Below are positions 19,978 through 30,700 of a DNA stretch of 34,151 bases, piece by piece. Both the position numbers and the translations under genes were made by a program. The stretch spans positions 116,982 through 151,132 of the forward strand of contig NW_003137823.1 in the NCBI RefSeq assembly GCF_000003605.2. Direction: 5' to 3'. The DNA comes from Saccoglossus kowalevskii. Taxonomy: Eukaryota; Hemichordata; Enteropneusta; Harrimaniidae. The notes under the pieces were generated by a model that saw only the letters and a list, made by a program, of their open reading frames with translations, ran no database searches and was not told where the DNA came from. Position 1 is the stretch's first letter. Every line of letters begins with the position of its first letter.

Positions 19978-21735
19978 CCTAGTGATGCTTCCATTATGCA
20001 TCAACCAAGTGATGCTCCCATTATGCATCAACTCAGTGATGCTTCCATTATGCATGCATCAACCCAGTGATGCTTCCATTATGCATCAACTCAGAGAGGC
20101 TTCCATTGTGCATGCATCAACTCAGTGATGCTTCCCATTATGCATCAACACAGTGATACTGCCATTATGCATCAGTCCAGTGATGCTTCCATTATGTATC
20201 AACTCAGTGATGCTTCCATTATGCATCAACTCAATGATGCTTCCATTATGCATCAACCCAGTGATGCTCCCATTATGCATCAACCCAGTGATGCTTCCAT
20301 TATGCATCAACCCAATGATGCTTCCATTATGCATAAACCCAGTGATACTGCCATTATGCATTAATGCAGTGACGCTGCCAATATGCATCAACCCAGTGAT
20401 GATTTCATTATGCCTCAATCCAGTGATGGTGCCATTATGCATCAACACAGTGATGGTGCCATTATGCATCAACCCAGTGATGCTCCCATTATGCATCAAC
20501 ACAGTGATGCCCCCATCATGCTTCAACCCAGTGATGCTTCCATCATGCTTCAACCCAGTGATGCTTCCATCATGCATCAATCCAGTGATGCTTCCATCAT
20601 GCATCAATCCAGTGATGCTTCCATTATGCATCAGCCCAGTGATGGTGCCATTATGCATCAACCCAGTGATGCTTCCATTATGCATCAACACAGTGATGGT
20701 GCCATTATGCATCAACCCAGTGATGGTGCTATTATGCATCAACCCAGTGATGCTCCCATTATGCATCAACCCAGTAATGCTCCCATTATGCATCAACACA
20801 GTGATGCCCCCATCATGCTTCAACCCAGTGATGCTTCCATCATGCTTCAACCTAGTGATGCTTCCATCATGCATCAATCCAGTGATGCTTCCATCATGCA
20901 TCAATCCAGTGATGCTTCCATTATGCATCAGCCCAGTGATGGTGCCATTATGCATCAACTCAGTGATGGTGCCATTATGCATCAACCCAGTGATACTGCC
21001 ATTATGCATCAACTCAGTGATGCTTCCATTATGCATAAACCCAGTGATACTGCCATTATGCATTAATGCAGTGACGCTGCCAATATGCATCAACCCAGTG
21101 ATGATTTCATCATGCCTCAACCCAGTGATGTTTCCATTATGCATCAGCCCAGTGATGGTGCCATTATGCATCAACACAGTGATGGTGCCATTATGCATCA
21201 ACCCAGTGATGCTCCCATTATGCATCAACACAGTGATGCCCCCATCATGCTTCAACCCAGTGATGCTTCCATCATGCTTCAACCCAGTGATGCTTCCATC
21301 ATGCATCAATCCAGTGATGCTTCCATCATGCATCAATCCAGTGATGCTTCCATTATGCATCAGCCCAGTGATGGTGTCATTATGCATCAACCCAGTGATG
21401 CTTCCATTATGCATCAACACAGTGATGGTGCCATTATGCATCAACCCAGTGATGGTGCTATTATGCATCAACCCAGTGATGCTCCCATTATGCATCAACC
21501 CAGTGATGCTCCCATTATGCATCAACACAGTGATGCCCCATCATGCTTCAACCCAGTGATGCTTCCATCATGCATCAATCCAGTGATGCTTCCATCATGC
21601 ATCAATCCAGTGATGCTTCCATCATGCATCAGCCCAGTGATGGTGCCATTATGCATCAACCCAGTGATACTGCCATTATGCATCAACTCAGTGATGCTTC
21701 CATTATGCATCAACCCAGTGATGATGCCATTATTT
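19978..21735. repeat. 27-bp minisatellite, ~65 monomers, with higher-order repeats
   Basis: The monomer is CATCAACCCAGTGATGCTTCC followed by ATTATG. Because 27 is a multiple of three and monomers lack stops in several phases, frames of up to 468 codons run along both strands (repeats reading HQPSDASIM and LPLCINPVM on plus, LMHNGSITG on minus). These are by-products: most monomer differences change the amino acid, three frames stay open at once, and single-base indels at both ends break all of them. Marker variants reveal higher order: ACAGTGATGCCCC at 20501, 20798, 21230 and 21527 (spacings 297, 432, 297, that is 11, 16 and 11 monomers), and TTAATGCAGTGACG at 20361 and 21063 (702 bases, 26 monomers). 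Leftmost units are irregular, with 4-base ATGC insertions. Confidence 0.97.
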
Positions 21736-22078
21736 CATTACTGTGAATATTCTTTTCATTCCATTGTTTGCTTTGTGAAATACATACTCCGTCAGCCTAT
21801 TTAGCTTTTAATCAAGTCATTACTTTTAGTTTTTTCATTTTTTTAGACATTAAGGTTATGTGAAATTTACATGATTTGTGTGAAGGTTGGTTGTGGCAAA
21901 CCTTTATATCTACTGTATCTGATTAACTATTTGGCATCTTCATTCATGCATTTTCTTTTTAAAAAAAGCATTTGCTCATCAATTCTTGATTTTACCCCTC
22001 ATTAAAAGAATATATATTTGCTTCTGGAATATTTTGTTTGTCTTTGAAAGTATTGAAAATACTTAGTTGGGTATTTTT

Positions 22079-22250
22079 AGTCCCAGTTCACAGTCCAAAA
22101 ACGGGGACTTGTGTTTTGACCTCCGTGCGTCCGTACATGCATGCATCTGGACCTGTATCTTAGAAATAAATGTCATTCTGTTATAATTGGACCCACTATG
22201 CCTACGTATCGTGACAACTCCTGTGTTGGATCAATTCCATCCATTTTATG
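22079..22250. repeat. AGTCCC-hairpin repeat element fragment
   Basis: AGTCCC (22079-22084) and GGGACT (22104-22109) form a hairpin directly after GTATTTTT, followed by CCTCCGTGCGTCCGT. The layout (T-run, AG, hairpin, CCGT-rich tract) matches the heads of repeats at 26604 and 29421. The tail fades into unique-looking sequence; the right boundary is a guess. Confidence 0.5.
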
Positions 22251-23426
22251 ATGTAATTCACACTGTGTATTGCCTAGTGACATGACATCCTACGATACAA
22301 CATATAGATCCTGTATGATTGCATCACATTACAAAAAGAAGCTTACTTGCCTTGGGCAACCAATATTACCAAGTAGTTTTGCCTGGAAACATTATTATTG
22401 AGAAGTATTTTATTGCAGCAGGATTTCAGTGATGTTATCAATCCTCGCTAGATCATTTCATTGTACTTTTACAATAATTGAGGAATGGGCCATTACACAT
22501 CTAATAGAAAACTAATCATATTTAGATGATATCCAATATATAATAAATTGGATTGGTTCAGTATAGTTCATATCTGACTATATTTATTACAGATATTGAG
22601 TGATTGATTGCTGTATATATTAATTCTTGCAGCAGTGCTATAGAATCTAAAAAGTCAACGATCCGTTTAAATTTGTGATTTTGTCTCTGCATATACATAT
22701 AGCAATACTATAGTATAAATATTCAAAATGGTTATTATGCTATGGCTGAATTGTCTGGTTCATGTACATATAGATGTTCTTGTGACATGAATCATTAATT
22801 TTTTATATAAGGCATGCTGGTTTACTGTGCTTTTTTACAAGGTGTGTCATACATACATGTGGATGGGTCAGGGGTTTACAGGCTAATTAACATTCTAGTC
22901 TTGTCTATAATTACTCACCAGCTGTCTACTTTTCTAAATATTGTGTGCGAAAGAACACAATTTAGATGCCTATTTCCTTTATTGCGCATTTTGAGTAAAA
23001 TCCTAGAGGAAAACCATGGTGGACATTGGAAAAATTTTGTTTTTTTAAACAGATGAGTTAAAATCGTTAAAATTCCTACATGTATTAGTGAAAATAATGA
23101 AACGGTTAATAGTATAACATGTTTCTTTATTTTTAATAACAAAAATAAAGTTGTTAGCCTTCTCAAAATGTGTATCAATATTCAAAATATAAATGAGTAC
23201 AAAAAAAAACAAAAAACTATTGATATTATCTATTATCAGTTACTTTGGTGTGACCTATTTTTGGATGCATTGTGCAGGTGCTTGTATGTAAAAAAGGCCG
23301 TTGGCATTTGTTGTAAAAATGGGTCAAGTAAATTTACTGGCTGCCTTCACATTAATAATATCACGGGACAGGAAATGGATTTTGACATGATTCTTGATAA
23401 TAGTAAACACATGTAATCTTGATCAC

Positions 23427-23550
23427 ATTGTTTACAACACTGATGGGTGGATAAGACCAGTTATTGTTTACAACACTGATGGGTGGATAAGACCAGTTAT
23501 TGTTTACAAAACTGCCAGCTGAATAAGACCAATCATTTGTTATAAATGGT
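23427..23550. repeat. 36-bp tandem repeat, two full copies plus a diverged third
   Basis: ATTGTTTACAACACTGATGG and the following GTGGATAAGACCAGTT start at 23427 and again at 23463, identical over 36 bases. A diverged copy begins at 23499 (ATTGTTTACAAAACTGCCAG). Confidence 0.9.
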
Positions 23551-23652
23551 GATAGGACCAGTGATGTATATGAGTGAACATTTCAATCGCATTTAATGCA
23601 TAAATCACACACTCTGTATTTAGGTTACTGTTAAACACTTTATTGTTAATAG

Positions 23653-23694
23653 TTTATTTTCACTATTTTTGCTGAGTGATTCAGTGAAAATAAA
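23653..23694. repeat. 11-bp perfect inverted repeat
   Basis: TTTATTTTCAC (23653-23663) and GTGAAAATAAA (23684-23694) are exact inverses. Further CAGTGAAAATAAA and TTTTCACTGAAAA pieces follow to about 23800, so this may be the core of a degenerate MITE. Confidence 0.55.
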
Positions 23695-24124
23695 ACCCAG
23701 TGAATATACCTTTTTCCTATATTTTACATTCAACTCGTCAAAAATCAGTGAAAATAAATTCCATCCAAACAAATCAAAAAAGTCTTTTCACTGAAAACTA
23801 ATTCCGGCCAAAAATAAGTTTTTTACAGTTGATCAGGGTGTTGCTTACAAACTGATAGCTAAACAAACAAGACTCAATATGGCTAGCCTTTGTGTGCTCT
23901 TGTCACTCATAAAAACTCATATTTGATGTCAAATATTCCTAGTGGCAGAAGTATCCCATAATGCACTGCTGTCAAACTTGTAATAGTGACCAAGGTTGAT
24001 AGAAAGTTGATAGAGTAACTCATGGCTTTTCGTCGGTCAAAAACACATTTACAGTTGCAAGAATCAATCTTAGACATCTCGAGTTTGGAGTGCTGCCTCA
24101 ATCTCACTTGTATCAAAAATCGAG

Positions 24125-24137
24125 CCCCCCCCCCCCC
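24125..24137. repeat. Poly-C run (13 C)
   Basis: Thirteen consecutive C. GCTGCCTCA appears on both sides (near 24092 and 24141), suggesting a small local duplication around the tract. Confidence 0.6.
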
Positions 24138-24827
24138 ATTGCTGCCTCATGACTTACTGTTGCGACTGTCCTCGTTTTGTTTTTAAAAAGATAAAATTAC
24201 TGTTAATTGAAATTAAATGTACAGCACAACGACTGTGTACTTTTAATATCTCATTAAATTATTCAAATAACCAACATCCACATCATGATCTTCCTAAGTG
24301 GGACGCATTATGTGTGTCATTCCCTTTGTTAAAAACTAGATTGACCTTTTCATTGTGCTTATGGTTTTCTTAGGAATTATTTTTGAAACCTCTGAACTGA
24401 CTTGTGGCGGTGTACTTCATAACTTTTTGTATTAAAATGGCTTAAATTATCTTGGCTGATAGACCACTTTGATTATCACATCAAACCTTACATAACTTGT
24501 TATGTTATGAACTCTTTTATAAGATGCATAAACTTTGCACTTTATGCTTATAACACTCAAGCTTTATTAGAGCATGAATCAAAGTTGGGCAATCATTGTG
24601 ACATAAAAAGACACTAATTGAGTTTAGCAGCTGAGTTCATTTCTGTTAAATCAACACTTATTTTGTTGACATTATTTCATTGGGGTTGAAAAAAATGTGT
24701 TTAGTTTATCAGCTGAAATAGCAATTGTAATGTCTTGAGGTAAATTGATGTTCTAATTTCAATAAACCAAAATTTATTTACTTAAAACTTTGTTGTTTTA
24801 GTTGATCTGTAATCTTTGATTCATTAG

Positions 24828-25208
24828 ATTATCTCTACTGATATGTTTTATAAAGCAGATCTTGAAGGTAACAAAATGGGATGGAAAAATTACAGGGGTA
24901 ATGGAATTTGTGGAGTCTGCAATCAGGGCAAAGAAGACATTTACCACTTTCTTTATCTTTGTACGTCATCTAATCATATTAGAAAGGAATTTTATTTAAC
25001 ATTAGAAACCTCACTGAGAAACAATGTTGAATCTTCATCACTAATGAATAGTTTTCTTTCAGGGGGGTTGAATTATAGGTTCAATTTCTATTTTGGTGAT
25101 ACACTATGGAACATAAATGAAAATGTGGGAAATACCTCATCAGCTTTAATTAGGAAATATGTAACTGATTTATGGCAATATAGAAAAGAAATGATGAATG
25201 TAATTTAA
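24828..25208 (+). mobile_element. Non-LTR retrotransposon ORF2 C-terminal remnant (zinc knuckle), copy 1
   Basis: The frame following the stop at 24825-24827 reads to TAA at 25208. It includes GICGVCNQGKEDIYHFLYLC, a C-X2-C-X8-H-X4-C knuckle of the type that ends the ORF2 polyprotein in many non-LTR elements, where it is implicated in RNA or DNA binding. The tail (LIRKYVTDLWQYRKEMM) fits the usual last helix. The reverse-transcriptase core is absent, so this is a 5'-truncated copy, as is usual for these elements. It differs from the second fragment at 25773-26522, so the two represent different families. Confidence 0.75.
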
Positions 25209-25384
25209 ATATATGTATTACTGTTTTCATGCTGCCGATACATTATTATTATTATTAGATATGAATTGTGGGTACTGTATACATTATGTTGCTTAAATAC
25301 GTTATTGATTGATCCTGGACCTTTTAATTACAACTCAGCCAGGATTTTTTCATACTAATTTCACACAAATTTCACACTAATTCC

Positions 25385-25690
25385 ATATTTGCTCAGTTGC
25401 TCAGCATGGATGCATTTTTCTCTCTGCTGTCATCGTCATTGCGGAACTGTTCATATTGGTGTCTGTCATTGTCCGTCAGTCCGTCAACAATTGGATTTTC
25501 AACTTCTTCTTGAAAACTTCCAGCTCAATTGGTTTGATACTTGGTATGTTGCTGACGTCTGTCAGATTGTTTATTTTATGAAGATATTTTCAATTCTCTA
25601 TTTTTGGCAAATATTTGTTATTTTTGGTAAAAAATGATATTTTTGAATTTTTCTTGAGAACAATTCATTCTCAACTCGGCTACCACAGTG
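25385..25690. repeat. Single-unit copy of the 157-bp tandem family
   Basis: AACTTCTTCTTGAAAACT, TTTGATACTTGGTA, GTCTGTCAGATTG and TTTCAATTCTCTATTTTTGGC match, in order, one unit of the array at 29500-30300. It is preceded by CTGCTGTCATCGTCATTG and TGTCCGTCAGTCCGTCAACA, which resemble the head of the same family at 29431-29490. Confidence 0.65.
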
Positions 25691-25772
25691 TTCTTGTATT
25701 TTAACTGTCAGGTCGCTTGTTTAATGTTTTATTGTGGGCGCATCCATATTGTCCATAACGCTAGACAAAACA

Positions 25773-26522
25773 AAAAATAGATGCTTATCAGACCAGTTAT
25801 TGTGTATGGGAGTAACATTTGGGGAGAAGAAAACTCTACAAAATCAATTGTAGAGGATGACCAGCTTACATACTATCGGTACACTCGTGGTATCTCAAAA
25901 AATACACCAATCATGGAAATATATAGTGAATTGATAAATGATAAAATATGCCAATCGTATTGCAAATTCCACAAATACTCTACTTCGAGAAGCATACTAT
26001 GTCAATAAAATTATTAAAAGTAAATAGTTTAAAAAACTTGATTTGATATTAAAAAATATAAACCATTCTTATCTTTTAAGTGTAACAAATATTATCTCAT
26101 TATCAAAATTAAAAACAATTGATGAGAAATTAAAAGAAGAGTTTACAACTGAGTGGAAAAATGAAATAAATAATGACAAATTCTAAAAATAAACTAAGAA
26201 CCTACAAACTTTTTAAAACCAAAATAGAACAAGAAAACTACTTATAACAATTATAAAAAACAGTGAACTTCGCAAATCCTTAACAAAATTTAGACTTGGC
26301 AACCACTGTCTGAAAATTGAAACAGGCCGGCATACAGGATTAGATTTTAAAAACAGAGTCTGCAATATGTGCGACAATGACCATGTTGAAAATGAACAAC
26401 ATTTTATCATAAATTGTCCTCATTACAACGAAATAAGATTAAAACTTTACATTGTAGCTAATAAATGTATACCAAATTTTGACAAATTTAGTACTGAAAA
26501 TAAATTTAAAAAAATGTTTTAA
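25773..26522 (+). mobile_element. Non-LTR retrotransposon ORF2 remnant, copy 2 (frameshifted)
   Basis: The first part (from 25781) reads MLIRPVIVYGSNIWGEENS, then YRYTRGISKNTPIMEIYSEL, both typical of the post-RT region of non-LTR elements. After stops near 26006 and a diverged stretch, EEFTTEWKNEI appears, then in another frame SKNKLRTYKLFKTKIEQENY, and in a third LRKSLTKFRLGNHCLKIETG and VCNMCDNDHVENEQHFIINC, a C-X2-C-X9-H-X4-C knuckle, ending at TAA 26520-26522. At least two frameshifts and several stops make it inactive. A poly-T tract follows at about 26587-26600. Confidence 0.82.
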
Positions 26523-26603
26523 TACAAGACAGCAGCACCTACATAAACTAAGCCAGTAACACATTCCTTGTATACACATTTTTATCTTTTTTTTTTTTTT
26601 TAT

Positions 26604-27420
26604 TAGTCCCCGTTCGGACGAAGTCATATCTCAGAATCCCTTTGACCGATTCCGTTCATTCTTTGCATGTGCCTAGTACTTTATGTGGGACATATGCACA
26701 TGCAGTGGTTTAGCGATTCGATTCAAAATGGCCGACTGGCAGCCATCTTGTTTTTTGAAAATGTTGTATTTTGGACATGTTTTGTCAGTTTTCATTCAAA
26801 CTTGGTACATAGATTATACATGTTAGGATACATGTCCATGATGATTTATTTCACAATTGGATCAAAGATGGCCGACTGGCAGCCATCTTGTTTTTTGAAA
26901 ATGTCGTATTTTGGACATGCTTTGTCAGTTTTCATTCAAATTTAGTACATAGATCATACATTTTAGGATACATGTCCCGGACTGTCCGTGAGTTCCTGAG
27001 TCTGTCCGTCGAACCGTTCGTGTGTCCGTCTGTCCGTGCGTCAGTCTATCCAACATCATATTTCAGAATCCTGTGGACCGCTTCCGTTCATTCTTTGCAT
27101 GTGCCTAGTACCTTATGTGGGACATATGCACATGCAGTGGTTTAGCGATTCGGGCAGCCATCTTGTTATTTGAAAATGTTGTATTTTGGACATGCTTTGT
27201 CAGTTGTCATTCAAACTTGGTACATAGATTATACATGTTCGGATACATGTCCATGACAATTTGTTTCAAAATCTGGTCAAGGATGGCCGATTGACAGTCA
27301 TCTGACTTTTTGACCTTACTACTATATTTCCACAATTTATGTACCATTTTCATTTGTATTTGGCACATACATCATACATATCAGTGTGTTTCATAACCAG
27401 ATCAAAGATGGCTGAATAAC
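26604..27420. repeat. AGTCCCC-head repeat with ~140-bp tandem units
   Basis: It begins with ATTAGTCCCCGTTCGGACGA. ATGGCCGACTGGCAGCCATC occurs at 26728 and 26868 (period 140), and related units follow (GGCAGCCATCTTG near 27152, ATGGCCGATTGACAGTCATC near 27284, AGATGGCTGAATAACGGCTG near 27406). A ~95-base segment containing TTCCGTTCATTCTTTGCATG is duplicated 432 bases apart (about 26625 and 27057), with a TCCGTCTGTCCGTGCGTC tract between. Unit similarity falls toward the right. No coding capacity. Confidence 0.85.
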
Positions 27421-27454
27421 GGCTGTTTTTTATTTTGGCCATATTACTATGACA

Positions 27455-27470
27455 CAAAACACGTGTTTTG
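27455..27470. repeat. 16-bp perfect palindrome with CACGTG core
   Basis: CAAAACACGTGTTTTG is self-complementary and centred on an E-box. It lies between the tandem repeat and the retrotransposon tail. Confidence 0.6.
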
Positions 27471-27479
27471 ATGTAAATA

Positions 27480-27722
27480 AACAATCTGTTGTATACGCCA
27501 CTTGGAACTCAAGTTTCAAGGACACGCTCGCAACAACCCTTCCGCTTTAATATGACGAGCACAAAGAGAACTTAACGGATACTGTGTCATTTTCAATGAC
27601 TTGTTCTTTATGCTTTTTGTTTCTTTACTTTTTATGTAGTTATTTTTCTTTTACTAATATCTGTTTTGTAACCCTTTTTATCCCCTCCGGGGGATGTTGT
27701 GTATTGATAAATAAATAAAAAT
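27480..27722 (+). mobile_element. Probable non-LTR retrotransposon 3' end
   Basis: The segment ends with a hairpin ATCCCCTCCGGGGGAT and then GATAAATAAATAAA-type tails to about 27722. A terminal hairpin followed by short A-rich iterations is the usual 3' end of CR1/L2/RTE-like elements. No coding sequence is preserved, and the left boundary is not defined. Confidence 0.55.
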
Positions 27723-28014
27723 AAATAAATAATTGTTTTTAATTTCTCTGTTTTAATTTACCTGTTATCTTTGGAATAATCCGGGCAATGCTTATTATTT
27801 CGAGTTCATGTGAGTACAGTATTATGATTCTTGGAAGCTATGAATATAGAAGTGTTGATGTGTCTGTGTTTTGAGCCATGTGTTCTTGGAAGGGCTGTAT
27901 GGTTCATGAAACCTGTTACACCCATTTGTGCATTTATCACATTTACGTTGCCCAACTATCACATTTTGCATTTCATGCTTTCATTGAAAATACAAGAGAC
28001 TGGTAAATTTTTAC

Positions 28015-28040
28015 TTTGGTGGAGGGGGTGGGGGGTGGGG
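28015..28040 (+). repeat. G-rich tract (possible G-quadruplex)
   Basis: GGTGGAGGGGGTGGGGGGTG and the GGG that follows contain G runs of 2, 2, 5, 6 and 4, enough for four G3 tracts if the six-G run is split. It is on the coding strand of the TBC1D intron. Confidence 0.45.
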
Positions 28041-29420
28041 TTGATTACTCATAACTTCCTGGTGACTGGCCGGCCCGTTAATGCGACCGACAACTGTATA
28101 TGAAAAACTTTGAAATGATCTAATAAGTGTGCATTGTATAGTAACTCTATCAATCGTAATATCAAGCTAAAGAAGCACAGCAAGCTATGTAGAACAATCT
28201 AGGGTACTATTATATTTCATAGAAATTTTTGAATGTTGAATAAAACTTGAGTGATCATTTGTCATTTTTGTATATTAATAAATGTTAGGGTAGGCAAACC
28301 ATGCTTGCTAATCACAAATACTGTATTTCTGTATCTACTATTCTCTTAGTCTGTTAGCGTTATTACTTTAGAACCTTGGGTGTTACCAGTCTCAGATTTG
28401 TTCATTTTTAACCAATGGTCACAATAATGGCGTGACCCCTTTGCCACTTTTCCAAAAGATATCAAATGATCCAACTCTTGGGGATACTAAGATGTAACCA
28501 TGATTTAAACATAGTGTTATTTACGTTACATGAAAATTTAAAATTGTCTAATTCCAGTGAATAAAAACATGAAACGACTGGTGATTTCTCGACTGACAGG
28601 TAACTTGTTTATATAAGTACATTATCCTTATACATCAATATAAAAGCTATGATGCATAAATGATTAATTCACAGCAGAAAATTGCTTGTAGGTAGGTTAT
28701 TGGAGTCACACTATTATTCCCTTTGGGCCTGATTATTTGTGTCCCTTTTGTTGTCTCGTTATGAGCTTTCTACACGCATGTTTGTAGCTCATTCTGTTCT
28801 TTATTCTTAATTTAATGAGTGCAAATTTATAAATCACAGGTTTATTACCATTCATTGCAGCTAACACTTTTGCCGGTATGGAGATGGCTCAGTCAACTCC
28901 TTGTTTTACATATATTTACATGCCCGATGACTGTGTCAGGACATGCAATGTCATGACTTCATCTTGGTGTGTGACTTGATAAACCATCTGTACCTGGAAA
29001 TTTGATGTTTGTGATATCTTGGTCATCAAAATCACTTACAATAAAAGTTATGTCTCAAGTGTGTAGAAGTTGAGATATGAAAACAATCATATTACTGATA
29101 CATGTTGTATGGGTAGTATTTGAAAATGTCATTCTGGTTTGATTTCAATACAAATATTGTAAATGGTCTGTTTTGTTAAAACACACAGTGTGCAAAGCAT
29201 GCAAATGCTCATTGTTGTACATGTAAAAAGTCCATTTTGTCTGTAAACGCTGTTTATGAATATTCACAGCTGCAGTGAAAAAAAACGTGTGAATGGTGTA
29301 TATTGCCAGAAAGGTCATAGGTCACTCAATGTATACTAGTATTTCCATAGACACATGCTAACTGTTTTACAGCCTTCATCAACAGATCTTCACGAAATAG
29401 GGAAATTGTCACTCAATATT
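28041..29420. other. Intron stretch with no recognised feature
   Basis: AT-rich sequence with no exon or repeat family recognised on either strand. Confidence 0.45.
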
Positions 29421-30300
29421 TTTAGCTCCGCTGTCGACGAAGTGGAGCGGAGTTTATAGTATTACTGATTGTCCGTCGTCGCCGTCGTCAACTTTACATT
29501 TTCGACTTCTTTTTAAAAACCACAAATTGTATAGCTGTGAAACTTTCTAGGAAGGTGCTTCTTGAAAATTGCTAGCCCAAATGCTTTGATACTTGATACT
29601 TGGTACTTAGGTACCTTGGGTTCACCTCTGTCAGATTTGTTGATTTTGTGATAATATCTTCAATTCTCTAATTTTGATGAATATTTTTGTCATTTGTGAT
29701 AAAAAATTATATTTTTGACTTCTCCTTGAAAACTGCTTGTCCAATTTCTTTGATATTGTATATGTAGATATATCTGGTAGACCTCTGTCAGATTTGTTGA
29801 TTTTGTGACAATATCTTCAATTCTCTAATTTTGATGAATATTTTTGTAATGTTTGGTCAAAAACGTTATTTTCAACTTCTTCTTGAAAACTGCTAATCCA
29901 ATTGCTCTGTAACTTTATTTATTTATTCTTTGGGTGGACCTCTATCAGATTTGTTCATTTAATTCGTAACCATATCTTGAATTCTCTTTTTTCAGTGAAT
30001 AGGTTTGTCATTTTTTCTTCAAAATTGTTAACCTGAATGCCATGATTCTTGGTGTATATGTACCCTGGGTAGACCTCTGTCAGATTTGTTCACTTCCTGT
30101 CAACATCTTCAATTCTCTATTTTTAGCAAATATTTTCGTCATTTTTCATCAAAAAACATATTTTTGACTTGTCCTTCAAAACCAGTAATCCAAATTCTTT
30201 GATACTTGTACACATGCAGCTTGGTTAGACCTCTATTAGATTTGTCCATTTCGTAAAGATATCTTCAATTCTCTACTTTTAGTGAAATATTCTCTGCAAC
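29421..30300. repeat. AGCTCCGC-head repeat with ~157-bp tandem units
   Basis: The head is TTTAG followed by the hairpin CTCCGCT/AGCGGAG (29426-29452) and GTCCGTCGTCGCCGTCGTCA. Then CCTCTGTCAGATTTGTT-type motifs occur at 29625, 29782, 29939, 30074 and 30230, spaced 157, 157, 135 and 156 bases. Each unit carries TCTTCAATTCTCT and a CTTGAAAACTGCT-like segment. Units are diverged but in register. A lone unit of this family is at 25385-25690. Confidence 0.88.
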
Positions 30301-30644
30301 AAAATCAAAAAAGTTGGTGGCTTGCAATATTAAAGCAGCTAGCATTAAGTTTAAATTGCTTCTTAGTCATTGCTTTCAGAGCATACATGATGCATCACAA
30401 ACAGTGGAGCTATATCAGCCGACAGGCTGCTAGCTATCTATCTGTTTAGAGTTCATCTTTGACCCAATTTAATAAATAATAAAGTGAAAATATTGATGTG
30501 CTTACTGATGTGTTAAGACTTTATCTTTCTCTGAATAGGTGAGAGTTAATTAGTTACTCTCATTAATATATTATGAGCATTTTAATTACCTTGCCTGTAC
30601 CATCAAAGATGGAAGGGAAAGGTATATTAAGGGAAAAATTTTGT

Positions 30645-30700
30645 CTGGCGTTGTCGTTGTTGTTGTTGTTGTCGTCGTCGTCGGCGGTGTCGTTAATAAT
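30645..30700. repeat. (GTT/GTC)n microsatellite
   Basis: GTCGTTGTTGTTGTTGTTGT followed by CGTCGTCGTCGGCGGTGTCG. Trinucleotide period creates long open frames on both strands (poly-Val, poly-Leu/Ser or poly-Asp/Asn), which are artefacts. Confidence 0.85.

Noticed and set aside
20153-21559. A 468-residue repeat protein encoded by the minisatellite
   Set aside because: Several frames on both strands are equally open because the period is 27; substitutions are mostly non-synonymous; indels at the array ends break every frame; no splice or start context supports it.
19978-21735. CRISPR-like array
   Set aside because: The units are contiguous 27-bp monomers with no unique spacers, in animal DNA.
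26667-27145. Repeated plus-strand frames with MFFENVVFWTCFVSFHSN-like segments
   Set aside because: They are translations of the 140-bp tandem units, which carry stops in other copies; the family is a non-coding repeat.
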